DNA of 64,000 nucleotides from Gordonia soli NBRC 108243 (GCF_000334455.1 NZ_BANX01000008.1:124001-188000), one strand, 5' to 3'. Positions 8,597-18,704 are shown, numbered from the stretch's first letter. Notes: generated by a model not told the origin, from the letters alone. Numbers and translations: made by a program.

Positions 8597-11197
8597 TCAC
8601 CCGTCCTTGAGCAACAGTGCGGCGATCTCGGCGCGGTCGGTGACGTCGAGTTTGGTGCAGGCACGGTAGATGTGCCCCTCCACGGTGCGCACGGAGACGG
8701 TGAGTCGCCGGGCGATCTCCTTGTTCGACAATCCCGCCGCGACCAGCGTCGCGATCTCACGCTCCCGTGAGGTCAGCGGGAGCGGCTGCGCGGCCTCGAC
8801 CAGCGCAGGCGTGCGCAGTCCACCGCACTCGGCCGCGAGTCGGTTGGCCACCGCCGCCGATGCGACGGTCGCCGACCGTACGCCCGCGGCGTCGTGCACC
8901 GACCCCGCGGCTGCGGCGGCGTCGGCTGCCGACAGGCGCACGCCCAGCGCCTCGAATTCGGCTGCGCACGCGTCCAACTCGTCGGCGTCGTGGTCGGCCA
9001 CCGCGCGGGCGTGACGCGCGTACGCGGCGACGATCGGGCCGTCGAGCTCACCGGCCAGCTCGTGCAGACGCCCGGCAACCGACCCGTCCCCGAAGCGGGC
9101 CGCGGTGTGCAGCGCCTCGGCCTCGACTGCGAACTGACCCGACGATCGCGCCGCCGCGGCGGCTCCGTGCGCGGATTCAACTGCAGCCGTGACCATCCCC
9201 GCAGATGCCTGCTGCCACGACACGGCGATCTCGAGCATCGGCCCGAAGACCGCGACCTGCCTGCCGTACCGTGCGCGGGCCTTGGTCAGCGCGTCGGCGG
9301 CGGCATCCGGCCGCCCGAGTGCCGCATGCGCCTGGACGAGGTAGATGTGGGCGGGGTAGTTCCACGACGCCGCGACCTGGTCGCTGTCGAGGGTGGCGAG
9401 GGTCTGTTCCATCCGCCGCGACACGGAGAGCAGGTCGCCGCGGGCCAGGTCGACGGCCGAGATCAGGATGCCTGCCATCGCCCACGCGAGATACTGACCG
9501 GCGGAGGAGAACTTGACGTAGCGCTCGGCGTGCTCGGCTGCGGCGTCCAGGCATCCGGTCAGGGTGAGGGCGAGGATCTCGCCGAGCGCGGTAGGGAAGC
9601 GCAACAGACCGTCGGTGATCGCGGCGGCCACCTGCGCACGTTCGGCCAGTGCCGCGACCTCGTCACCTCGACCGGCCAGCGCGCGGGACAGACTGCCGCC
9701 GAACACCGCCCAGACGACCGCCCACGGCAACGGTGCCGACGCGGTCAGCACCCGGTCGGACACCGCGATCGCCTCGTCGAGCCGATTCTCGAACAATGCG
9801 CACGCCGAGGCGATTCCCGCGACGATCAGCTCGAGGTCCGGATCGGTCACCGCGCCCTGGACCTGTTCGAGTACCGCATCGGCGCGCTCGGACTCACCGA
9901 GTGCCCAGAAGAGGTTGCCGATCCGCTGCAGTCCCCACCGGACCAGTGACGGACCGTCGAGCAAGTCCGGGGTGAAGCCGGCCAGCACCGCATCGGCCTC
10001 GGCTGCCTGCCCCTGCCACATCAACGCCCGGGCGAGGAGATCGGCGGCATCGAGTCCGCCGCCCTCGTCGACGGCCGCCCGGGCGAACCGCTCCCCCATC
10101 GGGATGTTCGCCAACATCAGGGCATCTCGCGCCGCCGCTGCCATCAGCCCCCGATCGACGGCGACATCGCTCTCCAACGCGAGGTCGGCGAGTCGGATGC
10201 GTTGGGCCGGACTGTCCTGGGTGCGCGACCGCAACGCGGTCACCAGACGTCCACGCAGGCGTCGGGACGACGCGATACCCAGCCGGCGGCGGATCACCTC
10301 GCCGAAGAGCGGATGGTTGTAGCGGACGTTCAACGTCCGCCCGTCCCGGACGATCCGCACCAGTCCGGCGATCTCGGCCTCCTCGACCGCCTCGTCGCCC
10401 ACCAGTTCACCGAGCACCTCGATGTCGAGGGGCTCGCAGAGCGTCAGGTACTTGAGCACCTCGAGGACCGGACCGTCGAGCTGATCGACGCGACTCTCCA
10501 GCAGCGATGCCAGCTCCGAGGTGATCGCGGTCCGACCGCGCAACTGCCAGACGCCGTTGACCTGGCGGAGGGTGCCGGCTTCGCGGGCCCCCTCGACCAG
10601 ATGCCGCAGGAAGAGTGCGTTGCCGCCCGAGGCGTCCCACATCAGATCCGCCGACAATCCCTCCAACTGCCCGCCCAGCACCGACTCGATGAGATCGACA
10701 CTCTGCGGTTTGCTGAACGGCGACAACGTGATCCGGATGAGGTGATTGTCTTTCCAGAGCGACGTGACGGCGTCGGGTACCGACTCCCCGCTGCGGACGG
10801 TGGCCACGATGTGCACGGCCCGGTCGATCGCGAGTTGGTGGAGCAGCGTCGCCGACAACTCGTCGAGCAGGTGCGCGTCGTCGACCCCGATGATCACGTG
10901 GCCGTCGGCGAGCAGGGATTCACGTGCCGCGGCGAGATAAGTGACGGGGTCACTGGTGGTCGCCGGGCCGACCAGATGCGCGAACACCCCGAGCGGGATG
11001 CTGCGCGCGGACTCGGTACCCGCGACCCATCGGACCCCCGAGTCGAGGTCGGCGGTGACGTGGCGCGCGAGCGTCGTCTTCCCGACACCGGAGTCGCCGG
11101 TCAGCACGACGCCACACCCGGCGGTCTCGCCGCGGAGCGCGGCGGCGATGACGCCGAACTCCTTCTCCCGCTCGACCAGAGGCCACGAGCCCGACAT
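8597..11197 (-). CDS. Large LuxR-family ATP-binding regulator (LAL type)
   Basis: 866 residues. An N-terminal AAA/STAND-type ATPase begins almost at once, with Walker A GDSGVGKTT near residue 28 and a Walker B-like VIIGVDDAHLL about 90 residues later. A long helical, TPR-like middle follows, and the C-terminus is a LuxR helix-turn-helix (LTSREREIATLVAAGLSNKEIARRL and VRTVEGHIYRACTKLDV). Large ATP-binding LuxR regulators of this type are usually activators responding to small molecules. The start is the ATG at 11197, with TACTAT eight bases upstream; longer upstream reading is not conserved-looking. It is upstream of nothing on its strand, so its targets are unknown. Confidence 0.85.
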   Translation of the reverse strand: MSGSWPLVEREKEFGVIAAALRGETAGCGVVLTGDSGVGKTTLARHVTADLDSGVRWVAGTESARSIPLGVFAHLVGPATTSDPVTYLAAARESLLADGHVIIGVDDAHLLDELSATLLHQLAIDRAVHIVATVRSGESVPDAVTSLWKDNHLIRITLSPFSKPQSVDLIESVLGGQLEGLSADLMWDASGGNALFLRHLVEGAREAGTLRQVNGVWQLRGRTAITSELASLLESRVDQLDGPVLEVLKYLTLCEPLDIEVLGELVGDEAVEEAEIAGLVRIVRDGRTLNVRYNHPLFGEVIRRRLGIASSRRLRGRLVTALRSRTQDSPAQRIRLADLALESDVAVDRGLMAAAARDALMLANIPMGERFARAAVDEGGGLDAADLLARALMWQGQAAEADAVLAGFTPDLLDGPSLVRWGLQRIGNLFWALGESERADAVLEQVQGAVTDPDLELIVAGIASACALFENRLDEAIAVSDRVLTASAPLPWAVVWAVFGGSLSRALAGRGDEVAALAERAQVAAAITDGLLRFPTALGEILALTLTGCLDAAAEHAERYVKFSSAGQYLAWAMAGILISAVDLARGDLLSVSRRMEQTLATLDSDQVAASWNYPAHIYLVQAHAALGRPDAAADALTKARARYGRQVAVFGPMLEIAVSWQQASAGMVTAAVESAHGAAAAARSSGQFAVEAEALHTAARFGDGSVAGRLHELAGELDGPIVAAYARHARAVADHDADELDACAAEFEALGVRLSAADAAAAAGSVHDAAGVRSATVASAAVANRLAAECGGLRTPALVEAAQPLPLTSREREIATLVAAGLSNKEIARRLTVSVRTVEGHIYRACTKLDVTDRAEIAALLLKDG

Positions 11198-11294
11198 GGC
11201 TGCAGATAGTAGTCCTCCCAGGCGGATTACGACACCGATGGAACCGGCGATGACCTGGCACGACGATGCGGGACTCGCTCTGGCGCACCCAGCG

Positions 11295-11882
11295 TCAGTG
11301 CGCGAGATCGCGCAGGTGGTGTTCGACGATCGCCGACGCGGTGCCCGGGGAGTCGTTGTCGCCGAGGACGAGGTGGAACGCGATGCCGTCGATGACGGCG
11401 TGGAGCCGTGCCGCTTCGACGTCGAGATCCCGACCGTCGGCGACCAGCCCGGCATCGGCGAGTCGGTTCAGCACGACCCGACAGAGGCTGCGCAACCCGT
11501 GATGTGCCGACAGCGCCGCGCGCGCCAGCGCCGGATCCGACACCGCGTCGGTGACGAGCGCCAGATTCACCCGCATCTCCACGGTGCGGCGATCGTCGAG
11601 TGGGAGCACCTCCGCAAGCGCGGCCATCGCCTGCTCGGCAGGGGTCCCCGCCTGCGGCAGCGCGGCGATCCGGTGTCCGACGCGCTGATGGATCAGGTCC
11701 ATCGAATACACCAGGAGTTCACTCCTGTCGGCGAACACGTGGCGCAACGAGCCGGTGGAGATGCCGGCCTCGGCGGCCACGTCGCGGATCGACACGGCCG
11801 ACACACCCTCGCGCACCACGATCCGCCACAACGCCTCGGCGATCTCAGCACGGCGCGCCTCGTGATCGATCAGTTTAGGCAC
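11295..11882 (-). CDS. TetR-family regulator, divergent from DUF418 gene
   Basis: 195 residues from a GTG at 11882 (PKLIDHEARRAEIAEALWRI is the usual opening of this subgroup). The helix-turn-helix is VSAVSIRDVAAEAGISTGSLRHVFADRSELLVYSM, and a TetR_C-type helical domain follows. A TTG at 11900 would add six residues and has no support. The gene is divergent from the DUF418 gene at 11961, with 78 bases between start codons, including the repeated TTAGCTTAGCTT around 11908. It therefore probably represses itself and that membrane protein, though this is inferred from position only. Confidence 0.8.
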   Translation of the reverse strand: MPKLIDHEARRAEIAEALWRIVVREGVSAVSIRDVAAEAGISTGSLRHVFADRSELLVYSMDLIHQRVGHRIAALPQAGTPAEQAMAALAEVLPLDDRRTVEMRVNLALVTDAVSDPALARAALSAHHGLRSLCRVVLNRLADAGLVADGRDLDVEAARLHAVIDGIAFHLVLGDNDSPGTASAIVEHHLRDLAH

Positions 11883-11960
11883 CTCGCCATGGTAGCCCAA
11901 CTGTGTTAGCTTAGCTTCGTTGTCAGCACGATCGTGTCACCACGACCGAGAGGGACACCC

Positions 11961-13196
11961 ATGCCATCGCCGACCGTCACACCCGGGCCGCGTCTCGTCG
12001 CACTCGACGTACTCCGCGGGATCGCCATCCTCGGCACCCTGGGCACCAACATCTGGATCTTCACCGATGCGTCGGGGCTGGTCGGCTACATACAGGGCAC
12101 CGGCCACGCGAGCGGTGCGTGGGGAACCGTCGAGGCGTGGCTGCAACAGATCACCCAGGGCAAGTTCCTCGGCCTGTTGACGATCATGTTCGGCATCGGC
12201 CTCGCCATCCAGGAGCGCTCGGCTCGGCGGCGCTGCGAGAAGTGGCCCGGCACGTACCCGTGGCGATCAGTCCTGCTGATGGTCGACGGTGTGGTGAACT
12301 ACCTCCTGTTCGCCGAGTTCGACGTCCTGATGGGCTACGCGGTCACCGGTCTCATCGTCGCGTATCTGCTGACCTGGCGGGTGCGCAATCAGGTCCGCGC
12401 CGCGATCATCGCAGTCGCGATCCACGTCGTCGGGCTCACGCTGCTGGTCTGGGCGCTGGCCACGATGCCTTCGGGCGATCCTCCGGAACCGCTGTCGCCG
12501 AATCCCTATGCCGACGGCAGCTTCGTGGACCTCGTGGTCTTCCGCGCCCAGCACATGCCGGCGTTCCGCGCCGAGGTGATCGCCATCCTGCCGATGTCGA
12601 TCGCCCTGTTCCTCCTGGGCGCGATCCTGTTCCGCCACGGCATCTTCGGCCCCGAGGGCACACGCACCCGACGGTGGTTGATGGTCGTCGGGTTCGGCAT
12701 CGCCCTGCCGCTGGACTTCGCCGTCGGCCTGCTCGGCGGATCGGCCGGCCTGGTGGCGGCCCGCTACGGTCTGGCACCCGTCGTGTCACTGGGGCTGCTC
12801 GCCGCGGTTGCCGAGTGGTATGCCCGGCGGCCAGTCGACCGGGCCCCCGACGAGCCCCCACACGAACCGGGCCGTCTGGCCCGGGCGATCATCCCGGTCG
12901 GCCGTACGGCGCTGAGTTGCTACGTGTTGCAAAATGTCCTGGCAGGTGCGCTGTGTTACGGCTGGGGACTCGGCCTGGCCGCGCGGCTCACCCCGTCGAC
13001 GGTGGTACCGGCCACCGTCGGTCTCTTCCTGGTCATCGCCGCGACGCTGATGATCGCATCCCGCTGGTGGCTCGGGCGCTTCGAACGCGGGCCGCTGGAG
13101 TGGCTGTGGCACAGCGGCTACCGACGGCTGTCGCGCATCGGTTCCGGCCCGGCCGGGACCGAGGAGGAGTCGGTCAGGCGTCCCGTCGCGAGGTGA
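11961..13196 (+). CDS. DUF418 family membrane protein
   Basis: 411 residues with roughly ten membrane helices. The N-terminus VALDVLRGIAILGTLGTNIWIF is the DUF418/heparan-alpha-glucosaminide acyltransferase-like opening, and the C-terminal DUF418 domain is seen in IPVGRTALSCYVLQNVLAG and the ending with WWLGRFERGPLEWLWHSGYRR. Members are suspected of acylating or transporting envelope components, with no defined substrate. ATG 11961 is preferred over an upstream in-frame codon at 11934 because GAGAGGGA lies just before it. The last 23 bases overlap the convergent ABC permease gene. Confidence 0.8.
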   Translation: MPSPTVTPGPRLVALDVLRGIAILGTLGTNIWIFTDASGLVGYIQGTGHASGAWGTVEAWLQQITQGKFLGLLTIMFGIGLAIQERSARRRCEKWPGTYPWRSVLLMVDGVVNYLLFAEFDVLMGYAVTGLIVAYLLTWRVRNQVRAAIIAVAIHVVGLTLLVWALATMPSGDPPEPLSPNPYADGSFVDLVVFRAQHMPAFRAEVIAILPMSIALFLLGAILFRHGIFGPEGTRTRRWLMVVGFGIALPLDFAVGLLGGSAGLVAARYGLAPVVSLGLLAAVAEWYARRPVDRAPDEPPHEPGRLARAIIPVGRTALSCYVLQNVLAGALCYGWGLGLAARLTPSTVVPATVGLFLVIAATLMIASRWWLGRFERGPLEWLWHSGYRRLSRIGSGPAGTEEESVRRPVAR

Positions 13197-13920
13197 CCAG
13201 GATGCCGACGCCGAACACGATCATCGCCACCACGCCGAAATAGACCAGCGACCCGTAGACACCCCAATGGAAGTCGCCACCGGTCCCCGACAGGAACCGG
13301 GCGCCGTTGCGGAACGGCAGGAACGGCGCGATGGACGTCCCGACCTTCGGCAGCACCGCGAGGATGTTCTCCACGGCGAGGTTCCAGATGAGCAGTACGA
13401 CGATGGCCCCGGCCGTGTGACGGAGGATCGCGCCTATCCCGATGCCGATCAGGACCCCGAGCAGCGCGACGACGGGCGTGCCCCAGAGTTGCCGCACCAC
13501 ACCGGAGTCCGACATCTCGATGCCGCTCGCGGGGCCGGCCAGCGAGCGGATGAGCACCAGCGAGACGATCGTCATGACCAGCGAGACCACCACGGCGAGC
13601 GCGCCGTAGACGACGGCCTTGGCACCCAGCACCACGCTGCGGCGCGGGACGGCCTGGAATGCGATCCGGATCGTCCCGAAGCGGTACTCGCTGGTGATCG
13701 CCAACACTGCCAGGATCATCAGCACCAAGAAGCCGAATTGATTGACCCCGACCAGATAGAAGCTCGCGGTCTCGGCCGGAGTCGTCCCGATCGGTGACGT
13801 GGTGGTCGCGCCCATCAACACGGCGACCGCGACCGCGATCGCCACGACGATGCCCACACACCAATACGGGGAGCGGACACTGGTCAGCTTGATGCGTTCG
13901 GAGTTGATGACGTCGATCAT
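13174..13920 (-). CDS. ABC-2 type transporter permease
   Basis: 248 residues with six membrane helices: one after an N-terminal amphipathic stretch (DVINSERIKLTSVRSPYW), then FLVLMILAVLAITSEYRFGTIR, whose ITSEYRFGTIR is a hallmark of ABC-2 permeases (SEYR.GT). The protein is the membrane half of an exporter whose ATPase is the overlapping upstream gene (13917-14894); their four-base overlap implies translational coupling. Exported substrate unknown. The 3' end overlaps the convergent DUF418 gene. Confidence 0.85.
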   Translation of the reverse strand: MIDVINSERIKLTSVRSPYWCVGIVVAIAVAVAVLMGATTTSPIGTTPAETASFYLVGVNQFGFLVLMILAVLAITSEYRFGTIRIAFQAVPRRSVVLGAKAVVYGALAVVVSLVMTIVSLVLIRSLAGPASGIEMSDSGVVRQLWGTPVVALLGVLIGIGIGAILRHTAGAIVVLLIWNLAVENILAVLPKVGTSIAPFLPFRNGARFLSGTGGDFHWGVYGSLVYFGVVAMIVFGVGILVTSRRDA

Positions 13921-14894
13921 CGGGGGCCTCCCGCCGTCGGATCGGCACCGGGGATCTGTTGCGCACCACCGGGTTGCAGTGTCATCCCGCCGTGGTACTG
14001 GACCGATTGCGCGGTGAGGGACATGAAGACCTCTTCCAGCGATGCCGAGTCGCCGACGAGCTCGTGCAGGGGTAGACCGGCCGCCCCCACGATGTCGCCG
14101 ACCTGGTCGGTGGTGACGTCGGGGACGGTGAGGAAGGTGCGTCCGTCGGCGGTGGTGCCCGGTGTCGGGGCGAGACCGGCTGCGCCGAGGGCGCGTTCGA
14201 CTTCCGGCAGTCGGGGACTGCGGACCCGGACACTGCTGCGCGCCCGCGCGGTGAACTCCTCGACGGACGAGTCGGCGATGAGTTTGCCCTGACCGATCAC
14301 CACGAGATGATCCGCGGTACGCGACATCTCGGTGAGCAGATGACTGGACACCAGCACCGTGCGTCCCTCGGCGGCGAGGTGCCGCATGAAGCTGCGAATC
14401 CAGACGATGCCCTCGGGATCGAGCCCGTTGACCGGCTCGTCGAACAGCAGCGTGTGCGGATCGCCCAGCATCGCCCCGGCCAGACCGAGCCGCTGGGACA
14501 TGCCCAGCGAGAACCCGCCGGCCCGCTTACCGGCGACCGAGGTGAGTCCGACGATCTCCAGCACCTCGTCGACGCGACGAGTCGGGATGCGGTTGGCCGC
14601 GGCCATCCAACGCAGATGCGACCGCGCCGAGCGGTTGGGATGCACCCAACGAGCGTCGAGCAAGGCGCCGACCTGGCGCAGCGGATGGTCGAGTTCGGCG
14701 TATCGCTTGCCGTCGATGGTGACACCGCCCGAGGTCGGGGTGTCCAGACCCAACATCATCCGCATGGTGGTCGATTTGCCCGCACCGTTGGGGCCGAGGA
14801 AACCGGTCACCACACCGGGTGAGACGTCGAAGGTCAGATCGTCCACCGCGCGGACCGACCCGAACTGCTTGGTCAGGTTCTGCACTCTGATCAC
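13917..14894 (-). CDS. ABC transporter ATP-binding protein
   Basis: 325 residues. Walker A is GPNGAGKST (about residue 37-45), the signature is reduced to FSLGMSQRLGLA, Walker B is TLLFDEPVNGLDPEG, and a C-terminal extension of about 90 residues follows. This layout is typical of the ATPases of ABC-2 antibiotic or lipid exporters. It pairs with the permease at 13174-13920. The GTG at 14894 was selected because the sequence before it contains TAGGGT at -13 (leaderless pattern) within a perfect 12-bp palindrome, and because family alignment starts at VIRVQNLTKQFG. Confidence 0.9.
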   Translation of the reverse strand: MIRVQNLTKQFGSVRAVDDLTFDVSPGVVTGFLGPNGAGKSTTMRMMLGLDTPTSGGVTIDGKRYAELDHPLRQVGALLDARWVHPNRSARSHLRWMAAANRIPTRRVDEVLEIVGLTSVAGKRAGGFSLGMSQRLGLAGAMLGDPHTLLFDEPVNGLDPEGIVWIRSFMRHLAAEGRTVLVSSHLLTEMSRTADHLVVIGQGKLIADSSVEEFTARARSSVRVRSPRLPEVERALGAAGLAPTPGTTADGRTFLTVPDVTTDQVGDIVGAAGLPLHELVGDSASLEEVFMSLTAQSVQYHGGMTLQPGGAQQIPGADPTAGGPR

Positions 14895-14907
14895 AGGGTC
14901 GACCCTA
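14895..14907 (-). promoter_or_regulatory. Leaderless -10 box inside a 12-bp palindrome
   Basis: AGGGTCGACCCT (14895-14906) is a perfect palindrome directly against the GTG of the ABC ATPase gene. On the minus strand it contains TAGGGT seven bases before the start. It may be a promoter -10 only, or a small operator. Confidence 0.45.
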
Positions 14908-14973
14908 GTGGGTCTGCCGCACCGAATCGGTGACGCGCCGACAACGGCCGGGGATCTGAGTAGCGTCGACGAC

Positions 14974-15288
14974 ATGTCGGTGACGCTCACGATCCTGCTC
15001 TGGCCACACAACGGCAAGGACGACGACCTGTCGGCGTACGAGGACGACGTGCTGGTGCTGGTGACCGAACACGGGGGTCGGGTCGTGCAACGGGTCCGCC
15101 GGATCGGGACGGATCCGGTCCCGCCGCTGGAGACCCAGATCATCACCTTCCCGGACGAGGACTCGCTGGACGGCTACCTGGGGGATCCGAGCCGGACGGC
15201 GATGGCCGCGCGTCGCGACGCCTGCATCGCGCGCACCGACATGTGGCGTGTCGAGGAGGCCGCGGGCAACGTGCTCGGCACCGCCTGA
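14974..15288 (+). CDS. Small conserved protein, probable dimeric alpha/beta-barrel fold
   Basis: 104 residues, soluble. The pattern of VTLTILLWPHNG, then EDDVLVLVTEHGGRVVQRVRR, then ETQIITFPDEDSLDGYLGDP resembles DUF1330/EthD-type dimeric alpha-beta barrels, but no catalytic residue is evident. ATG 14974 has TAGCGT seven bases upstream and no Shine-Dalgarno, so the mRNA is probably leaderless. It is divergent from the ABC ATPase gene (79 bases between starts). Confidence 0.6.
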   Translation: MSVTLTILLWPHNGKDDDLSAYEDDVLVLVTEHGGRVVQRVRRIGTDPVPPLETQIITFPDEDSLDGYLGDPSRTAMAARRDACIARTDMWRVEEAAGNVLGTA

Positions 15289-15300
15289 GTCGCGCGCTTC

Positions 15301-15372
15301 GGTTCTTCCGCCCCGAGCTGCTTCTTCCGCGCCCTGCAGGTCGCGGAGGAGGAAGTTCGGGGCGGAAGAACC
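15301..15372. terminator. Long inverted repeat between convergent genes
   Basis: GGTTCTTCCGCCCCGA (15301-15316) is the exact reverse complement of 15357-15372, giving a 16-bp perfect stem. An inner stem TCCGCG/CGCGGA (15326-15331 with 15342-15347) surrounds a loop with the palindrome CCTGCAGG. It lies between two convergent genes (14974-15288 and thiG), so a bidirectional terminator is the simplest reading, though no U-tract follows on either side. Confidence 0.55.
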
Positions 15373-15383
15373 ATCGGGGGGCG

Positions 15384-16388
<1,005 letters not shown>

Positions 16389-16389
<1 letters not shown>

Positions 16390-17600
16390 CACCGAGCTCC
16401 TCTCCCCCGCGACGAGATCGCTGGCTGCGGCTGTTCAGGTTCCATCAGTTGTGCCGTTTCGGCCAGGTGCGCGGGCTCGGTCAGTCGCGCGGAGCCTGTC
16501 GGGGACCCGGGTTCGGTTGCGGCGTCGCCGTTCCCGGCGAGCAGGTCCACGACGGCGTCCGCGGTGAACGGCGCGAGCACGATGCCGTTGCGGCCGTGCC
16601 CGGTCGCGACCACGGTCCGGTCGTCGAGGCGACGGATGACCGGCAGACCGTCGGGGCTGCAGGGCCGCTCACCCACGCCGACCTCGGAAAGGGTGTAGGT
16701 ACGCAGTCCGGGCATCAGGTCGGTCGCGTCGGCGAGCAGGTCCGCGACGCCACCCGCCTCCGGGGCGACGACGCGCTCGGTCGGCTCGTATTGTGTTGCC
16801 CCGACCACGATCCCGTCCTCGCGCGGCACCAGGTAGACCGCCCGCCCATGCCACCGCGCCCGGATCACCGACGCCGGCGGCGGCACCGACCACCGGGTCC
16901 GGGTGAGCCGCAGGATCTCCCCTCGCGCAGCGTGTAGCGGCGCATCCGGCCACAGCGCGGAGGTACCGAGTCCGGTGGCCAGGAGCACCTGATCGGCGTC
17001 GACGGCATCGAGGTCGGACACCCGCTCGTCGACCATCCGTCCGCCGGCCTCGACGAGCGCAGATCGCAATCGCGTCAACAGCTTCCGGTTGTCGATCGCC
17101 CCTTCGCCACCGGCCAGGTAGCCACCGTGGACGTGCGACGAGAGGGCGGATTCGCGCGTCCGGACGCCACGCGCGTCGACGGCCTGCAACTCGTCACCGG
17201 CGCGGGGCTGCCGAGCCCAGACGAACCGTGCGAGGTGGTCGAGGTACTCGGCGTCGGCCGAGGTGGCGGCGACGAACAGGGAGTCACGGGCGACCGCGAC
17301 GGACGGATCACCGAGGCGGTCGAGCAGAGCCGGCCAGCGTCGCACCGATTCCACGGAGACGGCCAGCGCGGCCTCCTCGCCGGGCTGTCCCTCACCGAGC
17401 GAACCGAGCATCCCGCCGGCCACCCAGGACGCGCGCCGGTCGGTCCCGGCGTCGTGAACGGTCACCCGCCAGCCCGCATCGGCGGCCGCGAGTGCACAGG
17501 TCAGGCCGATCACGCCGCCGCCGACCACGGACAATCGCCGGTCGTCGGCGGGGAACGCACGCGGCACTTCCCGCGTCGATGCTTCCGATCCCGGGGTCAT
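16389..17600 (-). CDS. thiO: Glycine oxidase ThiO
   Basis: 403 residues, FAD-dependent (DAO family). It oxidises glycine to the imine needed by ThiG in aerobic thiazole synthesis. The dinucleotide-binding motif is [21 protein letters not shown] near residue 22; [29 protein letters not shown] and [25 protein letters not shown] are FAD and active-site segments. The C-terminal ~45 residues after the domain are low complexity (repeated [19 protein letters not shown]) and unusual. The ATG at 17600 lies nine bases after GGGAG, which is part of the TPP riboswitch, so initiation is likely controlled by thiamine pyrophosphate. Confidence 0.95.
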
Positions 17601-17608
17601 CAGATGTA

Positions 17609-17705
17609 CTCCCTTCCTGCGCCGGCATTACCCGGATCAGGTCAAACGGTCAGCGGGGGCGACCCCGCACTCTCAGCCCGACGCACCTTCGGACTCCCGT
17701 GCTCT
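17609..17705 (-). ncRNA. TPP riboswitch (THI element)
   Basis: On the minus strand the segment contains the conserved parts of the thiamine-pyrophosphate aptamer in order: ACGGGAGTCC, GGGCTGAGAGTGCGG and GACCTGATCCGGGTAATGCC, ending GCGCAGGAAGGGAG. The AAGGGAG that closes the helix is also the Shine-Dalgarno of thiO, so ligand binding should hide it. TAGGCT just upstream (minus strand, about 17712-17717) is a plausible -10. Confidence 0.95.
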
Positions 17706-17728
17706 CGTCCCAGCCTACGACCCTGCGT

Positions 17729-17734
17729 TAGCGT
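17729..17734 (+). promoter_or_regulatory. -10 box of leaderless thiE promoter
   Basis: TAGCGT sits eight bases before the thiE GTG, with no Shine-Dalgarno, so thiE is probably transcribed from its start codon and escapes the riboswitch that serves the divergent thiO operon. Confidence 0.5.
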
Positions 17735-17742
17735 TTCGTCCC

Positions 17743-18453
17743 GTGACCCGTACCGCCTCACGCCCCGATCGTCCCGCCCGTCCGCAGTCCGACCGCCTGG
17801 CGGCGAGCTCGCTGTACCTGTGCACCGACGCCCGCCGCGAACGCGGAGACCTGCTCGAGTTCGTGGACGCGGCACTGGCTGGCGGGGTCGACATCGTCCA
17901 GCTCCGCGACAAGGGCTCACGGGGAGAGGCCGAGTTCGGTGCGCTGGAGGCATCCGAGGAGTTGGCGATCCTCGCCGACCTCGCAGACGTGACGCGTCGC
18001 CGCGGGGCGCTGCTGTCGGTGAACGACCGGGCAGACATCGCGTTGCTCTCCGGTGCCGACGTCCTGCATCTCGGTCAGGGAGATCTGCGTCCCACCGATG
18101 CCCGACGGATCGTCGGCGACGATATGCTGATCGGGGTGTCGACGCACGCTGCGGCCGAATCGGCTGCGGCCGAGGCCGACCCGACCATCGACTACTTCTG
18201 TGTGGGGCCCTGCTGGCCCACCCCCACCAAACCCGGCCGAACGGCTCCGGGACTGGACCTCGTCCGCACGGTCGCCGAGGCGGCGCCGACGACGCCGTGG
18301 TTCGCCATCGGCGGCATCGACGCCGGCCGGCTGCCCGAGGTCATCACGGCCGGTGCACAGCGGGCCGTCGTGGTGCGGGCCATCACGGCCGCCGACGACG
18401 CCCGGGCCGCAGCGGCAGGCCTCGTCGGCGGCCTGCGGCCGACCCCCACCTGA
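17743..18453 (+). CDS. thiE: Thiamine-phosphate synthase ThiE
   Basis: 236 residues, TIM barrel. It joins hydroxymethylpyrimidine pyrophosphate and thiazole phosphate to thiamine phosphate. Motifs: [27 protein letters not shown] (pyrophosphate-binding lysine region), [42 protein letters not shown] and [28 protein letters not shown]. The first ~22 residues are an extra basic tail from a GTG start. It is divergent from thiO with the riboswitch between them, matching the thiE/thiO arrangement of mycobacteria. Confidence 0.95.
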   Translation: MTRTASRPDRPARPQSDRLAASSLYLCTDARRERGDLLEFVDAALAGGVDIVQLRDKGSRGEAEFGALEASEELAILADLADVTRRRGALLSVNDRADIALLSGADVLHLGQGDLRPTDARRIVGDDMLIGVSTHAAAESAAAEADPTIDYFCVGPCWPTPTKPGRTAPGLDLVRTVAEAAPTTPWFAIGGIDAGRLPEVITAGAQRAVVVRAITAADDARAAAAGLVGGLRPTPT

Positions 18454-18525
18454 CCGTCGGGCCCACCTGACCGTCGAGGTCGGTGTCCGTCGAGGTCGGC
18501 ATCTGTCGAGGTCGGAGCAATTCCC

Positions 18526-18555
18526 TTGCCGGGCCACCGGAGACGGGTCTATCGT
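18526..18555 (+). promoter_or_regulatory. Promoter of the Ile-Leu-Val attenuator
   Basis: TTGCCG (18526-18531) and TATCGT (18550-18555) are separated by 18 bases, a good SigA-type promoter. The predicted start point lies within a few bases of the leader-peptide ATG at 18565. Confidence 0.6.
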
Positions 18556-18564
18556 GGCCAGATC

Positions 18565-18627
18565 ATGTGCATCACCGAAGCGTGCTCCCGCGCGAGCATC
18601 CTCGTAACCCGCCGCAGCGGGGTCTGA
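18565..18627 (+). CDS. Leader peptide with Ile-Leu-Val run
   Basis: A 20-codon ORF with ATG at 18565 and TGA at 18625-18627. Codons 12-14 are ATC CTC GTA (Ile-Leu-Val), followed by Thr-Arg-Arg. It has no Shine-Dalgarno and begins about nine bases after a -10 box, so it is near-leaderless. It recalls the ilvBNC leader peptide of Corynebacterium glutamicum, which, as I remember it, also has branched-chain residues followed by T-x-R-R and lacks a ribosome site. Ribosome stalling here when Ile, Leu or Val is short would steer the hairpins at 18613-18655. Confidence 0.6.
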   Translation: MCITEACSRASILVTRRSGV

Positions 18628-18655
18628 TCGGACCGACCCCCCGCTGCGGGTCGGT
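18613..18655 (+). promoter_or_regulatory. Transcription attenuator with mutually exclusive hairpins
   Basis: Antiterminator: CGCAGCGGGG (18613-18622) pairs perfectly with CCCCGCTGCG (18639-18648). Terminator: ACCGACCC (18632-18639) pairs perfectly with GGGTCGGT (18648-18655), followed by a weak T-rich stretch (TGCGTCT). The two cannot form together. A ribosome at the leader stop (18627) covers the first arm and favours termination; one stalled at the Ile codon (18598) leaves it free and favours read-through. Confidence 0.6.
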
Positions 18656-18704
18656 TGCGTCTGCTCGTCGGTCATCAGAACTTCGACCGAAACGACCACA
18701 GACG

